Assembly (NCBI GenBank): GCA_964568805.1
Contig: CAZMRW010000027.1
Span: forward strand, 1 to 43,650
Origin: CAZMRW01 sp964568805
GTDB taxonomy: Bacteria; Pseudomonadota; Gammaproteobacteria; Methylococcales; Methylomonadaceae
Length of the DNA stretch: 43,650 nt
Direction: 5' to 3'
Each line of letters begins with the position of its first letter. Positions within the stretch are counted from its first letter, which is position 1. The position numbers and the translations under genes were made by a program. A model generated the notes under the pieces. That model ran no database searches, was not told the DNA's origin, and saw nothing but the letters and a program-made list of their open reading frames with translations. Below, piece by piece: positions 34,176 to 42,641 of this stretch.

Positions 34176-35312
34176 TTGCAAGAAGACTTAGCCACTGATT
34201 TATTGGTGCTGCAGAGCCACTTGGACGGCATGATTGAGCTAATTCAAAAAAATAGCACTAATCTGAGGCGATTCAGGGATTTCGAATTGAGATTGCTCAA
34301 TCTCAATACCCTCTCTGAAATCATCGATCATATCCTGATTGACGCCAAAAAATATTTCGATCTCGATATGATCAGTTTATGCCTGGTTGATGAAGTCGGC
34401 GAGATTGAAAAACTGTTAAATGATGAAGCGTTTGATTGTAAATCGAAGAAAGGACTGATTCTATTAAAGGGTAGCGAGAGATTGCAAACGATATTCGGTT
34501 TCGCGATTAGACCCTATATCGGCGTTTATAACACGCAGTTGTTATCCGGTGTATTTCCGGACGATCTGGGAAGTCCGGTCAGTGCCGTCATTACACCGTT
34601 ATATCGCAGCGGCAAATATTTGGGCTCCCTAAATATCGGCAGTTATACGGCGGATTGCTTCACCAGTTCGATGTTGACAGACTTTATTGCCCATTTGAGT
34701 TCCGTGGTCAGCATTTGTCTTGAAAACAGCCTTAACTTCGAAACCATCAAGCGGACCAGTTACATCGATACCTTGACTGGCGTCAATAACAGGCGTTTTT
34801 TTGAGCAGCGGATTGTTGAAGAATTGGACCGTTGCCGGCGTAATTCCGATCCCTTATCTTGCCTGTTTTTGGATATTGACTTCTTCAAGTCGATAAACGA
34901 TCAGCATGGTCATCAAGCGGGAGACCTGGTTCTGTCTTCAGCCGCAAAAGCCATAAAAACGCAATTGCGCAGTAACGATGTTCTTGCCCGATATGGCGGC
35001 GAAGAATTCCTTGCGCTATTGACCAATATCGATGGACCCAGAGCCTTTGAGATTGCCGAGCGGATACGCAGGACCGTAGAATCATTAATGATCCGGTTTA
35101 ACGATGCGTCAATCGCGGTGACTATTTCAATCGGACTGTCAACGCTTATACCTGACGGAATGTCGCAGACAAAAGCCGACGATGTGTCCAGCCGCTTAAT
35201 CAAATCGGCCGATGCCGCTCTGTATAAAGCCAAACACAATGGCCGAAATCGTGTGGAACGGTATGAGACAGGTTTAGACTTGCCATTGATGGGTATGGCA
35301 TCCTCATTTTGA
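34176..35312 (+). CDS. Diguanylate cyclase with N-terminal GAF/DUF484-like sensor
   Basis: A 378-residue protein making cyclic di-GMP. Residues about 1-180 resemble a DUF484/GAF sensor (a helix, then FRDFELRLLNLNTLSEII and DLDMISLCLVDE). The GGDEF domain (about 195-365) has DTLTGVNNRRFFEQR, an active GGEEF at 274-278 and an inhibitory RxxD site (RSND, 265-268). Start is TTG 34176, with GGAG 8 bases upstream; no in-frame ATG gives a better site. No membrane segment, so it is cytoplasmic. Its 3' end faces the convergent norR. Confidence 0.9.
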   Translation: MQEDLATDLLVLQSHLDGMIELIQKNSTNLRRFRDFELRLLNLNTLSEIIDHILIDAKKYFDLDMISLCLVDEVGEIEKLLNDEAFDCKSKKGLILLKGSERLQTIFGFAIRPYIGVYNTQLLSGVFPDDLGSPVSAVITPLYRSGKYLGSLNIGSYTADCFTSSMLTDFIAHLSSVVSICLENSLNFETIKRTSYIDTLTGVNNRRFFEQRIVEELDRCRRNSDPLSCLFLDIDFFKSINDQHGHQAGDLVLSSAAKAIKTQLRSNDVLARYGGEEFLALLTNIDGPRAFEIAERIRRTVESLMIRFNDASIAVTISIGLSTLIPDGMSQTKADDVSSRLIKSADAALYKAKHNGRNRVERYETGLDLPLMGMASSF

Positions 35313-35459
35313 CGCATTTTTGGCGAAGCGCTTAAAAATCGCGCTTTGGGACTGTCTCGACAAGCCGGCAACCAACATCAAAAAATTACTGTTCATCCAT
35401 TCCAGGCACCACTTATGCCGCCTGAATACCGGGAATACCTCAAGCCCCCTTGCGATGGC

Positions 35460-36986
35460 TTATTTAATCCCCAGGCGTTTTGTCAAGCGATGCAGGTTGC
35501 CTCGGTCAATACCGAGTCTGCGCGCGGTTTCCGCCCAATTTTGCGCGGACTCTATAAAGGTCGACATGATTAGCTGCCGTTGAAAATCATCTACCGCCTG
35601 TGTCAGCGAACCGGCATCGGCCGCGGCTTGGGCGGCATCCGCTGCGTGCGCCTGTTTTCCTGTTTCAACGGTGATATCGAGGTCATCGGGTTCCAGAATG
35701 ACCGATTGCCCGCGACTGGAGGCGGCGCGCAGTACTGCGCGCAGAATCACATGTTCAAGCTCGCGCACATTGCCCGGCCACGGATAAGCCTTGAGCAGTT
35801 TGATCGTCGCCAGTGACATGCAGGCCCGCTCCAGGCCAAGGCGCACCTTGGCCTGGTCCAGGAAAAATCGGGCCAGCAAAATGACATCGGCAACCCGTTC
35901 CCTCAATGGCGGCACATTCAATGGGTAAACGCTCAGCCGGTGATAAAGATCGGCGCGGAATCGTCCGGCTTTGACTTCCTCGTCGAGGCGGCGGTTGGTC
36001 GCCGCGATGATCCTGACATCGGCCTGATGACTTTTATCCGAGCCCAGCCGCTGAATCTCGCCAAACTGCACGGCGCGCAATAATTTTGCCTGGATCGAAA
36101 GCGGCAGTTCCCCCACTTCGTCAAGAAACAGCGTACCTCCATGGGCCAGCTCAAACTTGCCGGCCCGGTTTGCATTGGCGCTGCTGAATGCCCCGCGCAC
36201 ATGCCCAAACAACTCGCTTTCTGCCAATGCTTCGGGGAGCGCCGCGCAATTCACATAAACCAGCGGCTGGCCGGATCTATGTGAGCGTGCATGGATAATG
36301 CGGGCAACCACTTCCTTGCCGACCCCCGTCTCTCCCAAAATCAATACAGTCAAATCGGCTGCCGCGACGATATCGATTTCTGCGCTCAGCGCCTGCATTG
36401 CGGGGCTTTCGCCGAGCATTGGATTGCTTCGCTGCAGCGCCTCGTTCACCAGTTCATGGGCGACCAATGCGCGGTGTCTGGCCAGATTTTCCAGGGTGCC
36501 GATATAGGTTTCATAACGCAAGGCCACCGTGGCGATGGCGGCAAAGACCTGGAAAATGCTGTCGTCGAGATGATCGAACACGCCCGGTTCCAGCGCTTCC
36601 ACCGTCAATACCCCAAACAGCGTATTCTCGTTATAAAGACTGCAGCCGATGCAGGAATGAACCTGGCGTCTTCCGGGAGAGGAATCAAGCAACTTTTCGT
36701 CGTAAGGATCGGGCCAAGGGGCGTCGGCCGAAAAGCGGACAGGCCGGCGCGATTGAATGATGGCTGCTAACCGGGGATGTTCTTCCGGCGGGTATATCTG
36801 ATCGAGCACGTCGGGCTGAAGGCCTCGTATAGACACCGGAATCAGGACGCCATCCTGGTAGCGAAGCAGGGCGCAGGCGTAATTTCCGGTGACTTTGGCG
36901 AAAATAGCGAGAAATTCGGTATATCGGTCTTTCATCGAAAGATTCGCGGTCAGACTCAATACTGCCTCACGAACAGCTTCTTCCAT
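35460..36986 (-). CDS. norR: NorR-type NO-responsive sigma54 activator
   Basis: A 508-residue regulator: GAF sensor (about 15-160), AAA+ domain (about 190-420; GETGVGKE, LFLDEVGEL) and Fis-type HTH (NWAETARRLGIDRGNLHRL). GAF iron ligands of E. coli NorR are matched in HPRL, DPYD, and HSC (H110, C112); the Asp of LTLDG is Glu130 here. The sigma54-contacting loop reads GAFSSA (265-270) rather than GAFTGA, with Ser at the position of E. coli NorR Gly266. ATG 36986 aligns with the E. coli N-terminus and has AGGA 9 bases upstream; ATG 37016 would add ten residues. It is divergent from the efflux/globin operon, which is its probable target. Confidence 0.9.
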   Translation of the reverse strand: MEEAVREAVLSLTANLSMKDRYTEFLAIFAKVTGNYACALLRYQDGVLIPVSIRGLQPDVLDQIYPPEEHPRLAAIIQSRRPVRFSADAPWPDPYDEKLLDSSPGRRQVHSCIGCSLYNENTLFGVLTVEALEPGVFDHLDDSIFQVFAAIATVALRYETYIGTLENLARHRALVAHELVNEALQRSNPMLGESPAMQALSAEIDIVAAADLTVLILGETGVGKEVVARIIHARSHRSGQPLVYVNCAALPEALAESELFGHVRGAFSSANANRAGKFELAHGGTLFLDEVGELPLSIQAKLLRAVQFGEIQRLGSDKSHQADVRIIAATNRRLDEEVKAGRFRADLYHRLSVYPLNVPPLRERVADVILLARFFLDQAKVRLGLERACMSLATIKLLKAYPWPGNVRELEHVILRAVLRAASSRGQSVILEPDDLDITVETGKQAHAADAAQAAADAGSLTQAVDDFQRQLIMSTFIESAQNWAETARRLGIDRGNLHRLTKRLGIK

Positions 36987-37021
36987 ATATTTAAATCCTG
37001 GTTGTTTAAATTGCATCTTTT

Positions 37022-37062
37022 ATGTAGTCAATTTGAAATAATAGTTATCAAATAGACTACAT
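37022..37062. promoter_or_regulatory. 14-bp inverted repeat in the norR upstream region
   Basis: ATGTAGTCAATTTG (37022-37035) and CAAATAGACTACAT (37049-37062) form an inverted repeat with 13 of 14 bases matched and a 13-base spacer. It lies directly upstream of norR and could be an operator or a leader hairpin. It is not the GT-N7-AC core known for NorR. Confidence 0.6.
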
Positions 37063-37157
37063 GAGAAAGCAGTCACTATTTTCGGACGACTTGTCATAAA
37101 ATCAGTATTTTAAGCCTAAAACAATAATCAAAGCGAGTCATTTCTCAGCATGATGAT

Positions 37158-37168
37158 GTCAATTTAAC
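37158..37168 (+). promoter_or_regulatory. Possible NorR site (GT-N7-AC)
   Basis: GTCAATTTAAC fits the GT-N7-AC core of NorR enhancers and stands about 90 bp before the predicted sigma54 start. Only one full match is seen, while E. coli norVW has three, so this is tentative. Confidence 0.35.
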
Positions 37169-37223
37169 ATCTTTAATAAATTTATGTAATAAAAATATTA
37201 TATAAATACAATAAGTTACAAGT

Positions 37224-37239
37224 TGGAATGCAACTTGCA
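37224..37239 (+). promoter_or_regulatory. Predicted sigma54 promoter of the efflux/globin operon
   Basis: TGGAATGCAACTTGCA matches the sigma54 consensus at TGG and TTGCA, with GG and GC exactly 10 bases apart. Transcription would start near 37250, about 80 bases before the first gene. A NorR-type activator is encoded divergently, which supports the assignment. Confidence 0.7.
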
Positions 37240-37330
37240 GAATTAATACAGAGTTCTATGACAGGATTCATGCCATATCCTGCTGAACCGGCATTTTACG
37301 ATTTGATTAATTGTTAAAGAGAAGATCATC

Positions 37331-38311
37331 ATGCATAACCTGTATTTCAACAACGTTCGTTTCCTGCAACAGGGCCGAAGATTTCGTTCGGAATCATTTT
37401 TTAATCGCCTTTGGGTAATCAATCTTTGCAGGCAATGGTTTAGCCGCGGTGGACTCGCTGTAATGATCGGCGTGATAAGCGGCTGTATGGCCTCTGCCGT
37501 TGTGCCGGCAACGGACAGGGTAAGCGCCATCAGGAATGTGCTGGTCGTGCCCGTGGAAGCGCCGCCGCTGGAAGTCATTCCTGATAATATTAAAAACCGC
37601 ATGCCGGTCTATGGTCAGTACGCGTTTGAAACAGTGCCGTCCACGCTGCTGATGAGCGAAAAAATTTACCGGAGTCCGGGCGGCATCCTTGTTGCCGGTA
37701 TGGTCGGCATTGACGACAGCGTCAAGGAGGCCGAATTGCAACCGACTTCCGGCGGAGAAGCTCTGGAACCGAGAGCCGCGCTTAAGGGTGACTGGGTATC
37801 AACGCTGGTCCTGGCCGAGCGTGCCGCATCCACTCTCAATACGGGCCGTGTTCGAGCGGCATTGAGCGGGCATTTTCTTCGCCTGCCCATTGCCGATGAA
37901 GACCGCACCGCGAATCTGGGCAACTGGCGCGGGGCTATCAAGGCGTGGTATGCACAGGATCAATCATCCGTTGATTACCGCCTAGCTGGCGTCGAGTCTG
38001 TCGATGCCGTCCTGGAGGTTGGCGTCGGTTCTTACCGCATTTTTGGTGGGCAGACATCGCTGCAGGTATTGCTCAAGCTTATTGATCCCGGCACTGGGCT
38101 CGTTATCGGCAGGACTCGCGCGCAAGACATCTCGGTTGGAGGCGACGCCCTGGCTTTGCTCGGTCACGAAGGGGAGCATTTCAAGTCGGTTGTCACGCGG
38201 ATGGGAACACATTTGCTGACCGGCGGCTTGAATGACCTTGGACTGGCGCAAGATATTCGAAGCGGCGGCAACAGACTGGATCAAACCTTGGTTGAATATC
38301 GGGAGCGATGA
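37331..38311 (+). CDS. Putative lipoprotein heading the NO-efflux operon
   Basis: A 326-residue protein with a long N-terminus, a hydrophobic stretch and a lipobox-like GVISGC (about residues 46-51), so probably lipid-anchored. The rest shows small-residue-rich strands (VLVVPVEAPPLEVIPD, ILVAGMVGIDD, YRIFGGQTSLQVLLKLIDP). No known family. The start ATG has a weak AGAGAAG upstream; an internal start is possible but would remove the signal. Its stop overlaps the MFS start (ATGA), making it part of the pump operon. It could be a periplasmic accessory factor. Confidence 0.72.
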   Translation: MHNLYFNNVRFLQQGRRFRSESFFNRLWVINLCRQWFSRGGLAVMIGVISGCMASAVVPATDRVSAIRNVLVVPVEAPPLEVIPDNIKNRMPVYGQYAFETVPSTLLMSEKIYRSPGGILVAGMVGIDDSVKEAELQPTSGGEALEPRAALKGDWVSTLVLAERAASTLNTGRVRAALSGHFLRLPIADEDRTANLGNWRGAIKAWYAQDQSSVDYRLAGVESVDAVLEVGVGSYRIFGGQTSLQVLLKLIDPGTGLVIGRTRAQDISVGGDALALLGHEGEHFKSVVTRMGTHLLTGGLNDLGLAQDIRSGGNRLDQTLVEYRER

Positions 38312-39888
38312 TATTGGGCTATGGTAAACGTCTGCACGGCTGGCGTTTTGTCCTGTTCAATCTGAGTCTGGGCGTCGGCCATGCGCTCGTGTTGTTTAAC
38401 GCCGGCGCCTATATCGCCATGCTGCCAAGGGTAGCGGGAGGGTTGGGGATTCCACTCAGTTACGCTACCTGGACACAGACCGATTATATGGTAGGTCTGG
38501 CGCTGGCCTTTCCGGTCGGCGGATGGCTTTCCAGACGCTTGGGTGAATACCGGCCTTTCGTCGCCGCATTCATGGTTTATGCACTGGCTTCATTGATCTG
38601 CGCGGTGTCTACCTCGCATTACGGCATTTTGGCCGGGCGGATTCTGCTCGGTTTTTCGGGCGGTCTGACGCTACCCTTGGGTCAGTCCCTGATCATGAAA
38701 GAATATCCCGATAAAAAGAAATCATTCGGCATAGGCGTTTGGAGTTTGTTTACCTTGACGCCGTTTACGCTAGGTCCGCCGCTTGGCGGCTGGATAGCAG
38801 ACAATCTGGGCTGGCGCTGGCTTTTTTGGCTTAACATTCCGACAGCGCTGGCGGTCGGCGGTTTTGTCGGCGCCCTGCTGTACCATCGCGGCTACCGGCC
38901 AATATACCGGCGTTTCGACACCATCGGCTTCCTGCTGATGGCTATTGTTGCCGGCGGTGTTCAGACACTGCTCAATCAGGGCAATGATCTGGACTGGTTC
39001 AACTCGGGTTATCTGAGCGGCTTGGCTCTGATGATCGTCATCGTATCGGTTTATTTCGTGATTTGGGAATTGAGCTTGTGCCATCCGTTTGTCGATTTAC
39101 GGCTGTTTGCCCATCGCAACTTTGCTATCTGCATGGTGATTATATTTCTGGGTTTCTTTTGTTTTCAGGGCTTGCTGTCGCTGTTGATCGTGCAGTTGCA
39201 ACTGTCTCTGGGTTATTCGTCCTTACTGGCTGGCCTGGTATTTTTACCGTTGGCGATTTTTTCCAAGCCGATGTCCAGCGTCTTTCACGAAGTCGTCAAA
39301 TGTGTGGACGCCAGGCTGCTCGCATCGATCTGTTTGCTCGGCTTTGCGCTGACCTATTTTTGGCTAAGCTGTTTTGATGAGCAAAGTGCTTACGATCAAC
39401 TGGTCTGGCCAAAATTACTCGAAGGTGTTTGCCTGGGCTGTTTTTTTGCGCCGCTGACCGCTCTGCTGACGCATGGCTTGACACCGGTGCGGCAGTGGCG
39501 TGCGGTCGAGTTGGCCGGGCTGTTGCGCATCGCCGCCGGCGGCCTGGGCATCACCTTCCAGGGCGTCGTTCTTTATCGCCGTATACCGCTTCATCAAACC
39601 CGGATGGCCGAATCGATGACGCCTCTGGATCCGGGACTGGATCAGGCATTAAACACGCTGACCGGCGCCGGGTTTTCCGAGCCCGCCGCGTTGGTCAAGC
39701 TCGCCAGGCTGGCTTTTAGTGAATCTGTGATTATGAGTATGAACGACGCTTTTTTGATATCGGGCTATATTTTCGTTGGTCTGGCAATCCTGGTCTGGTT
39801 CGCCAAGCCGGCCAAACAACCGGCCGTAGTAACGCAGGATCGAGATCTGCACAGCAAGGAACTGGAAGAGTTGGTGGAGCAACTTTAA
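38308..39888 (+). CDS. DHA2-type MFS efflux transporter
   Basis: A 526-residue inner-membrane proton-driven exporter of the EmrB/QacA class, with about 14 hydrophobic helices. Motifs include the loop GGWLSRRLGEYRPF (motif A-like), GRILLGFSGGLTLPLGQSL and GPPLGGWIADNLGWRWLFW (the D2-family motif C-like region). A paired outer-membrane factor and HlyD adaptor follow, so it should form a tripartite pump. Substrate not known; the NO-type regulator suggests a nitrosative-stress product or a toxic metabolite. Confidence 0.9.
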   Translation: MILGYGKRLHGWRFVLFNLSLGVGHALVLFNAGAYIAMLPRVAGGLGIPLSYATWTQTDYMVGLALAFPVGGWLSRRLGEYRPFVAAFMVYALASLICAVSTSHYGILAGRILLGFSGGLTLPLGQSLIMKEYPDKKKSFGIGVWSLFTLTPFTLGPPLGGWIADNLGWRWLFWLNIPTALAVGGFVGALLYHRGYRPIYRRFDTIGFLLMAIVAGGVQTLLNQGNDLDWFNSGYLSGLALMIVIVSVYFVIWELSLCHPFVDLRLFAHRNFAICMVIIFLGFFCFQGLLSLLIVQLQLSLGYSSLLAGLVFLPLAIFSKPMSSVFHEVVKCVDARLLASICLLGFALTYFWLSCFDEQSAYDQLVWPKLLEGVCLGCFFAPLTALLTHGLTPVRQWRAVELAGLLRIAAGGLGITFQGVVLYRRIPLHQTRMAESMTPLDPGLDQALNTLTGAGFSEPAALVKLARLAFSESVIMSMNDAFLISGYIFVGLAILVWFAKPAKQPAVVTQDRDLHSKELEELVEQL

Positions 39889-39890
39889 CC

Positions 39891-41399
39891 ATGTTAGCAT
39901 TGATGTCCTGTCAATTGATCAGGCTTTGGCGGGCTGCGCCTGGGATTTTTCTGTTCACGGCGGCTACGCTGCTATCGGGTTGCGCGCTGTTTTCCGATGA
40001 CGATACGCCGCGCGCTGAAATGATCGCTGTTCCGGAAATGACTCAAACCTTGTCCGAGACCAAAGTCTCTGGGAAAGTCTCTGATCAATGGCCGACGCTG
40101 GACTGGTGGAAAACCTTCGAGAATCCATCCTTGAACCGTCTGATCGAAACAACGCTGACTGCAAACCATGATCTCAAGGCGGCGGCAGCCCGGTTGCGCC
40201 AGGCCCAGGCCATGGTCGACGTTCGAGCCGCAGAACTGTATCCGACGGTCGACGCCAATGTCAGCTTCAGTGCTCAACGGTATTCCGCGAATAGCACGCA
40301 AGCCAGGTTCGCCGGCGAACATTTCCGCCAACTGCTGGTTAACCCGCTGGTATTGCGTTACCACCTGGACTTCTGGGGGCGCGACAAGGCCGCTCTTGCC
40401 GCGTCGGTCGGCGCTGCTCTGGCTGACGATGCCGAATTGGCCGATACCCGGCTGATGCTGGCTGCGGCGGTGGCGCGTGGATACTTCGACCTGCTGTCGG
40501 CGACGGAAAAACTGCGGCTGGCCGAGCAGATCGTCGCCGACCGGCGCAGTCTCCTGGACATCGCAACGGTTCGGTTAAAAACCGGACTCGTGGCAAACGC
40601 ACCTATATTCCAGGCTCAGGTCGATCTGAACGCGGCCTTGCAAACGGAGGCAGAAGTTCGGGCCGAGATCAACCTGCTAAGGGATCTGTTAGCCACGCTC
40701 TCCGGCAACGGACCCGATTGGGGCCGTGATCTCAACGTTGATCGCGGAGCCCTTCCTGAACGCATACCGCTGCCTGGCGATTTGCCGTTGCGCCTGCTGT
40801 CCCGCCGTCCCGATGTCACGGCGGCCAGGTTGCGAGTGGAAGCGGCCGCCCAGGAAATCAAGGTGGCGGAAACTGCTTTTTATCCGGATGTCAATCTCAT
40901 CGCTTTTACCGGCCTGCATAGCGTCAGTATTACCGATGTTCTGCTGCAAGGCTCAAGTCTGGCCTATGCAGTCGGACCATCGATCGATTTTCCTATTTTC
41001 GAAGGCGGACGGTTGCGCGCCAATTTATCTCATCAGGAAGCCGCTTATGATGCAGCGGTCGAAAGCTATAACGGCAGTCTGCTGCAGGCGGTGCAGGAAG
41101 TTGCCGATGCACTGGCAAAATGGGACGCCATTGACAAGACCTATAACACGCAGCGGCAAACGATTTCCGCTGTCGTCGAAAACCGGCAACTCGCTGTTTC
41201 GTTAAACCGGAGCGGCCTGAATGATAGCAGCGACGTAGTCAGCGCGCAGGTTGCCGAATACGAGCAGCGGTACCGGCTGGCGGCGCTTGAAAGCCAATAT
41301 TTGACGTCCACCGTCAATCTTTTTACTGCTCTGGGCGGCGGATACGCTAATGCCAAAACGTCTTTAACCACCGATAATGTACAAAAAGATCCGTCCTAA
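39891..41399 (+). CDS. NodT-family outer-membrane efflux lipoprotein
   Basis: A 502-residue TolC-like channel. N-terminal lipobox LLSGC, then paired coiled-coil/beta repeats with DWWKTFENPSLNRLIETTL, LTANHDLKAAAARLRQAQAMV and the second copy around GLVANAPIFQAQVDLNAA; FEGGRLRANLSHQEAAYDAAV is the second repeat's typical signature. Two bases after the MFS stop. It provides the outer-membrane duct of the pump. The 3' end overlaps the adaptor gene by 23 bp. Confidence 0.92.
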   Translation: MLALMSCQLIRLWRAAPGIFLFTAATLLSGCALFSDDDTPRAEMIAVPEMTQTLSETKVSGKVSDQWPTLDWWKTFENPSLNRLIETTLTANHDLKAAAARLRQAQAMVDVRAAELYPTVDANVSFSAQRYSANSTQARFAGEHFRQLLVNPLVLRYHLDFWGRDKAALAASVGAALADDAELADTRLMLAAAVARGYFDLLSATEKLRLAEQIVADRRSLLDIATVRLKTGLVANAPIFQAQVDLNAALQTEAEVRAEINLLRDLLATLSGNGPDWGRDLNVDRGALPERIPLPGDLPLRLLSRRPDVTAARLRVEAAAQEIKVAETAFYPDVNLIAFTGLHSVSITDVLLQGSSLAYAVGPSIDFPIFEGGRLRANLSHQEAAYDAAVESYNGSLLQAVQEVADALAKWDAIDKTYNTQRQTISAVVENRQLAVSLNRSGLNDSSDVVSAQVAEYEQRYRLAALESQYLTSTVNLFTALGGGYANAKTSLTTDNVQKDPS

Positions 41400-42549
41400 A
41401 GAAATTATCCGCCAGCGTAACCGGAGGCTGAAATGGACCACCGCCATCTTCCTGATGATGGGCCTGGCTTATGCCTTTTATTGGTGGCGTTTTCATCGCG
41501 ATTGGGCCAGTACGGACGATGCTTTCGTAACCGGACACCTGATTACCGTTAAGAGTCAGACCGCCGGCACGGTAATCGAGATCAACGCCGAAAACACGCA
41601 ATATGTCAAACAGGGTGACGTGCTGGTCCGGCTTAACGGCGCCCGGGCCAAAATAGCCCTGGAGCAGGCGGAAGCCGATCTCGGTGAAACCGTGCGCGAT
41701 CTGTTGGTAACCAAGGCTAAAGTTGGCACGTTAAAACAACGCATTGCCGCCCGGCAAGCGGCATTGGTAAAGGCGCGCCACGATCTGACGCGCTACACGG
41801 CGGCCGCCGGAGAGGGCGCCGTATCCGACCAGAAGGTGCAAAATACTCAGGATCAGATTCTGGAACTGGAAGCGGCGATCGGCGAAGCCAGGGCCGAATT
41901 GGCCGGCGTGCAGGCGCAGGTAGAAGGTATCGCCGTCAATAAACATCCCACCGTCGAGAAAGCCAAGAATCAGCTGCGCCGCGCCTTTCTCGACTATCAC
42001 CGGCGCAACATCGTCGCGCCGCTGTCAGGCTATATCGCCAAACGCCGCGCTCATGTCGGCGACATTATCGGTGCGGATATGCCGTTGCTTACCGTGATAC
42101 CACTGGACCAGTTGTGGATCGAAGCCAATTTCCGGGAAACCGAGATAGACCGTATCCGGCCGGGGCAGCCAGCGGAAATCAGAGTCGACGCCTACGGCAG
42201 CGAGATCGTCTATCATGGTGTAGTGGAAGGCATAAACCCCGGCACGGGCAGTATTTTCGCCCTGCTGCCGCCAGACAACGCCACCGGCAATTTTATTCAT
42301 ATTGTCGAGCGTGTGCCGGTGCGCATCGCACTGGACCCGAAGGAACTCAGAGACAATCCGCTGCGTCCCGGACTATCCACCCTGACCCGGATAAACATAA
42401 AGGCACCGGGCGCTTCGTTATTGGACTCAAGCGCACAGGCCCGGGGCAATGCCTATGAGACGGCGGTTTATGATCACGAACTGGATGGCGCCGAGGAGCA
42501 TATCCGACAAATTGTTGCAGCCAATATGGGGTCATTCAAGGACGAATAA
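41377..42549 (+). CDS. HlyD/EmrA-type membrane-fusion adaptor
   Basis: A 390-residue periplasmic adaptor. One N-terminal membrane helix (WTTAIFLMMGLAYAFYWW), a biotinyl-lipoyl-like segment (VTGHLITVKSQTAGTVIEIN, VKQGDVLVRL), a coiled-coil hairpin (about 85-200) and the conserved NIVAPLSGYIAKRRAHVGD, typical of EmrA proteins that link MFS exporters to TolC channels. Full length. The globin gene follows after 92 bp. Confidence 0.92.
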   Translation: MYKKIRPKEIIRQRNRRLKWTTAIFLMMGLAYAFYWWRFHRDWASTDDAFVTGHLITVKSQTAGTVIEINAENTQYVKQGDVLVRLNGARAKIALEQAEADLGETVRDLLVTKAKVGTLKQRIAARQAALVKARHDLTRYTAAAGEGAVSDQKVQNTQDQILELEAAIGEARAELAGVQAQVEGIAVNKHPTVEKAKNQLRRAFLDYHRRNIVAPLSGYIAKRRAHVGDIIGADMPLLTVIPLDQLWIEANFRETEIDRIRPGQPAEIRVDAYGSEIVYHGVVEGINPGTGSIFALLPPDNATGNFIHIVERVPVRIALDPKELRDNPLRPGLSTLTRINIKAPGASLLDSSAQARGNAYETAVYDHELDGAEEHIRQIVAANMGSFKDE

Positions 42550-42641
42550 TGTTAACGGCTGTTTTTGACTATACTTTTTGCATGCCGAGAATCAGCTTTC
42601 TCTATAAAACCGCTATCGTATTAACACCCAACAGGTAGGCC

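Noticed and set aside
42565..42593. Possible sigma70 promoter (TTGACT) before the globin gene
   Set aside because: The matching -10 position reads AGAATC, too poor to support a call, although an internal promoter cannot be excluded.
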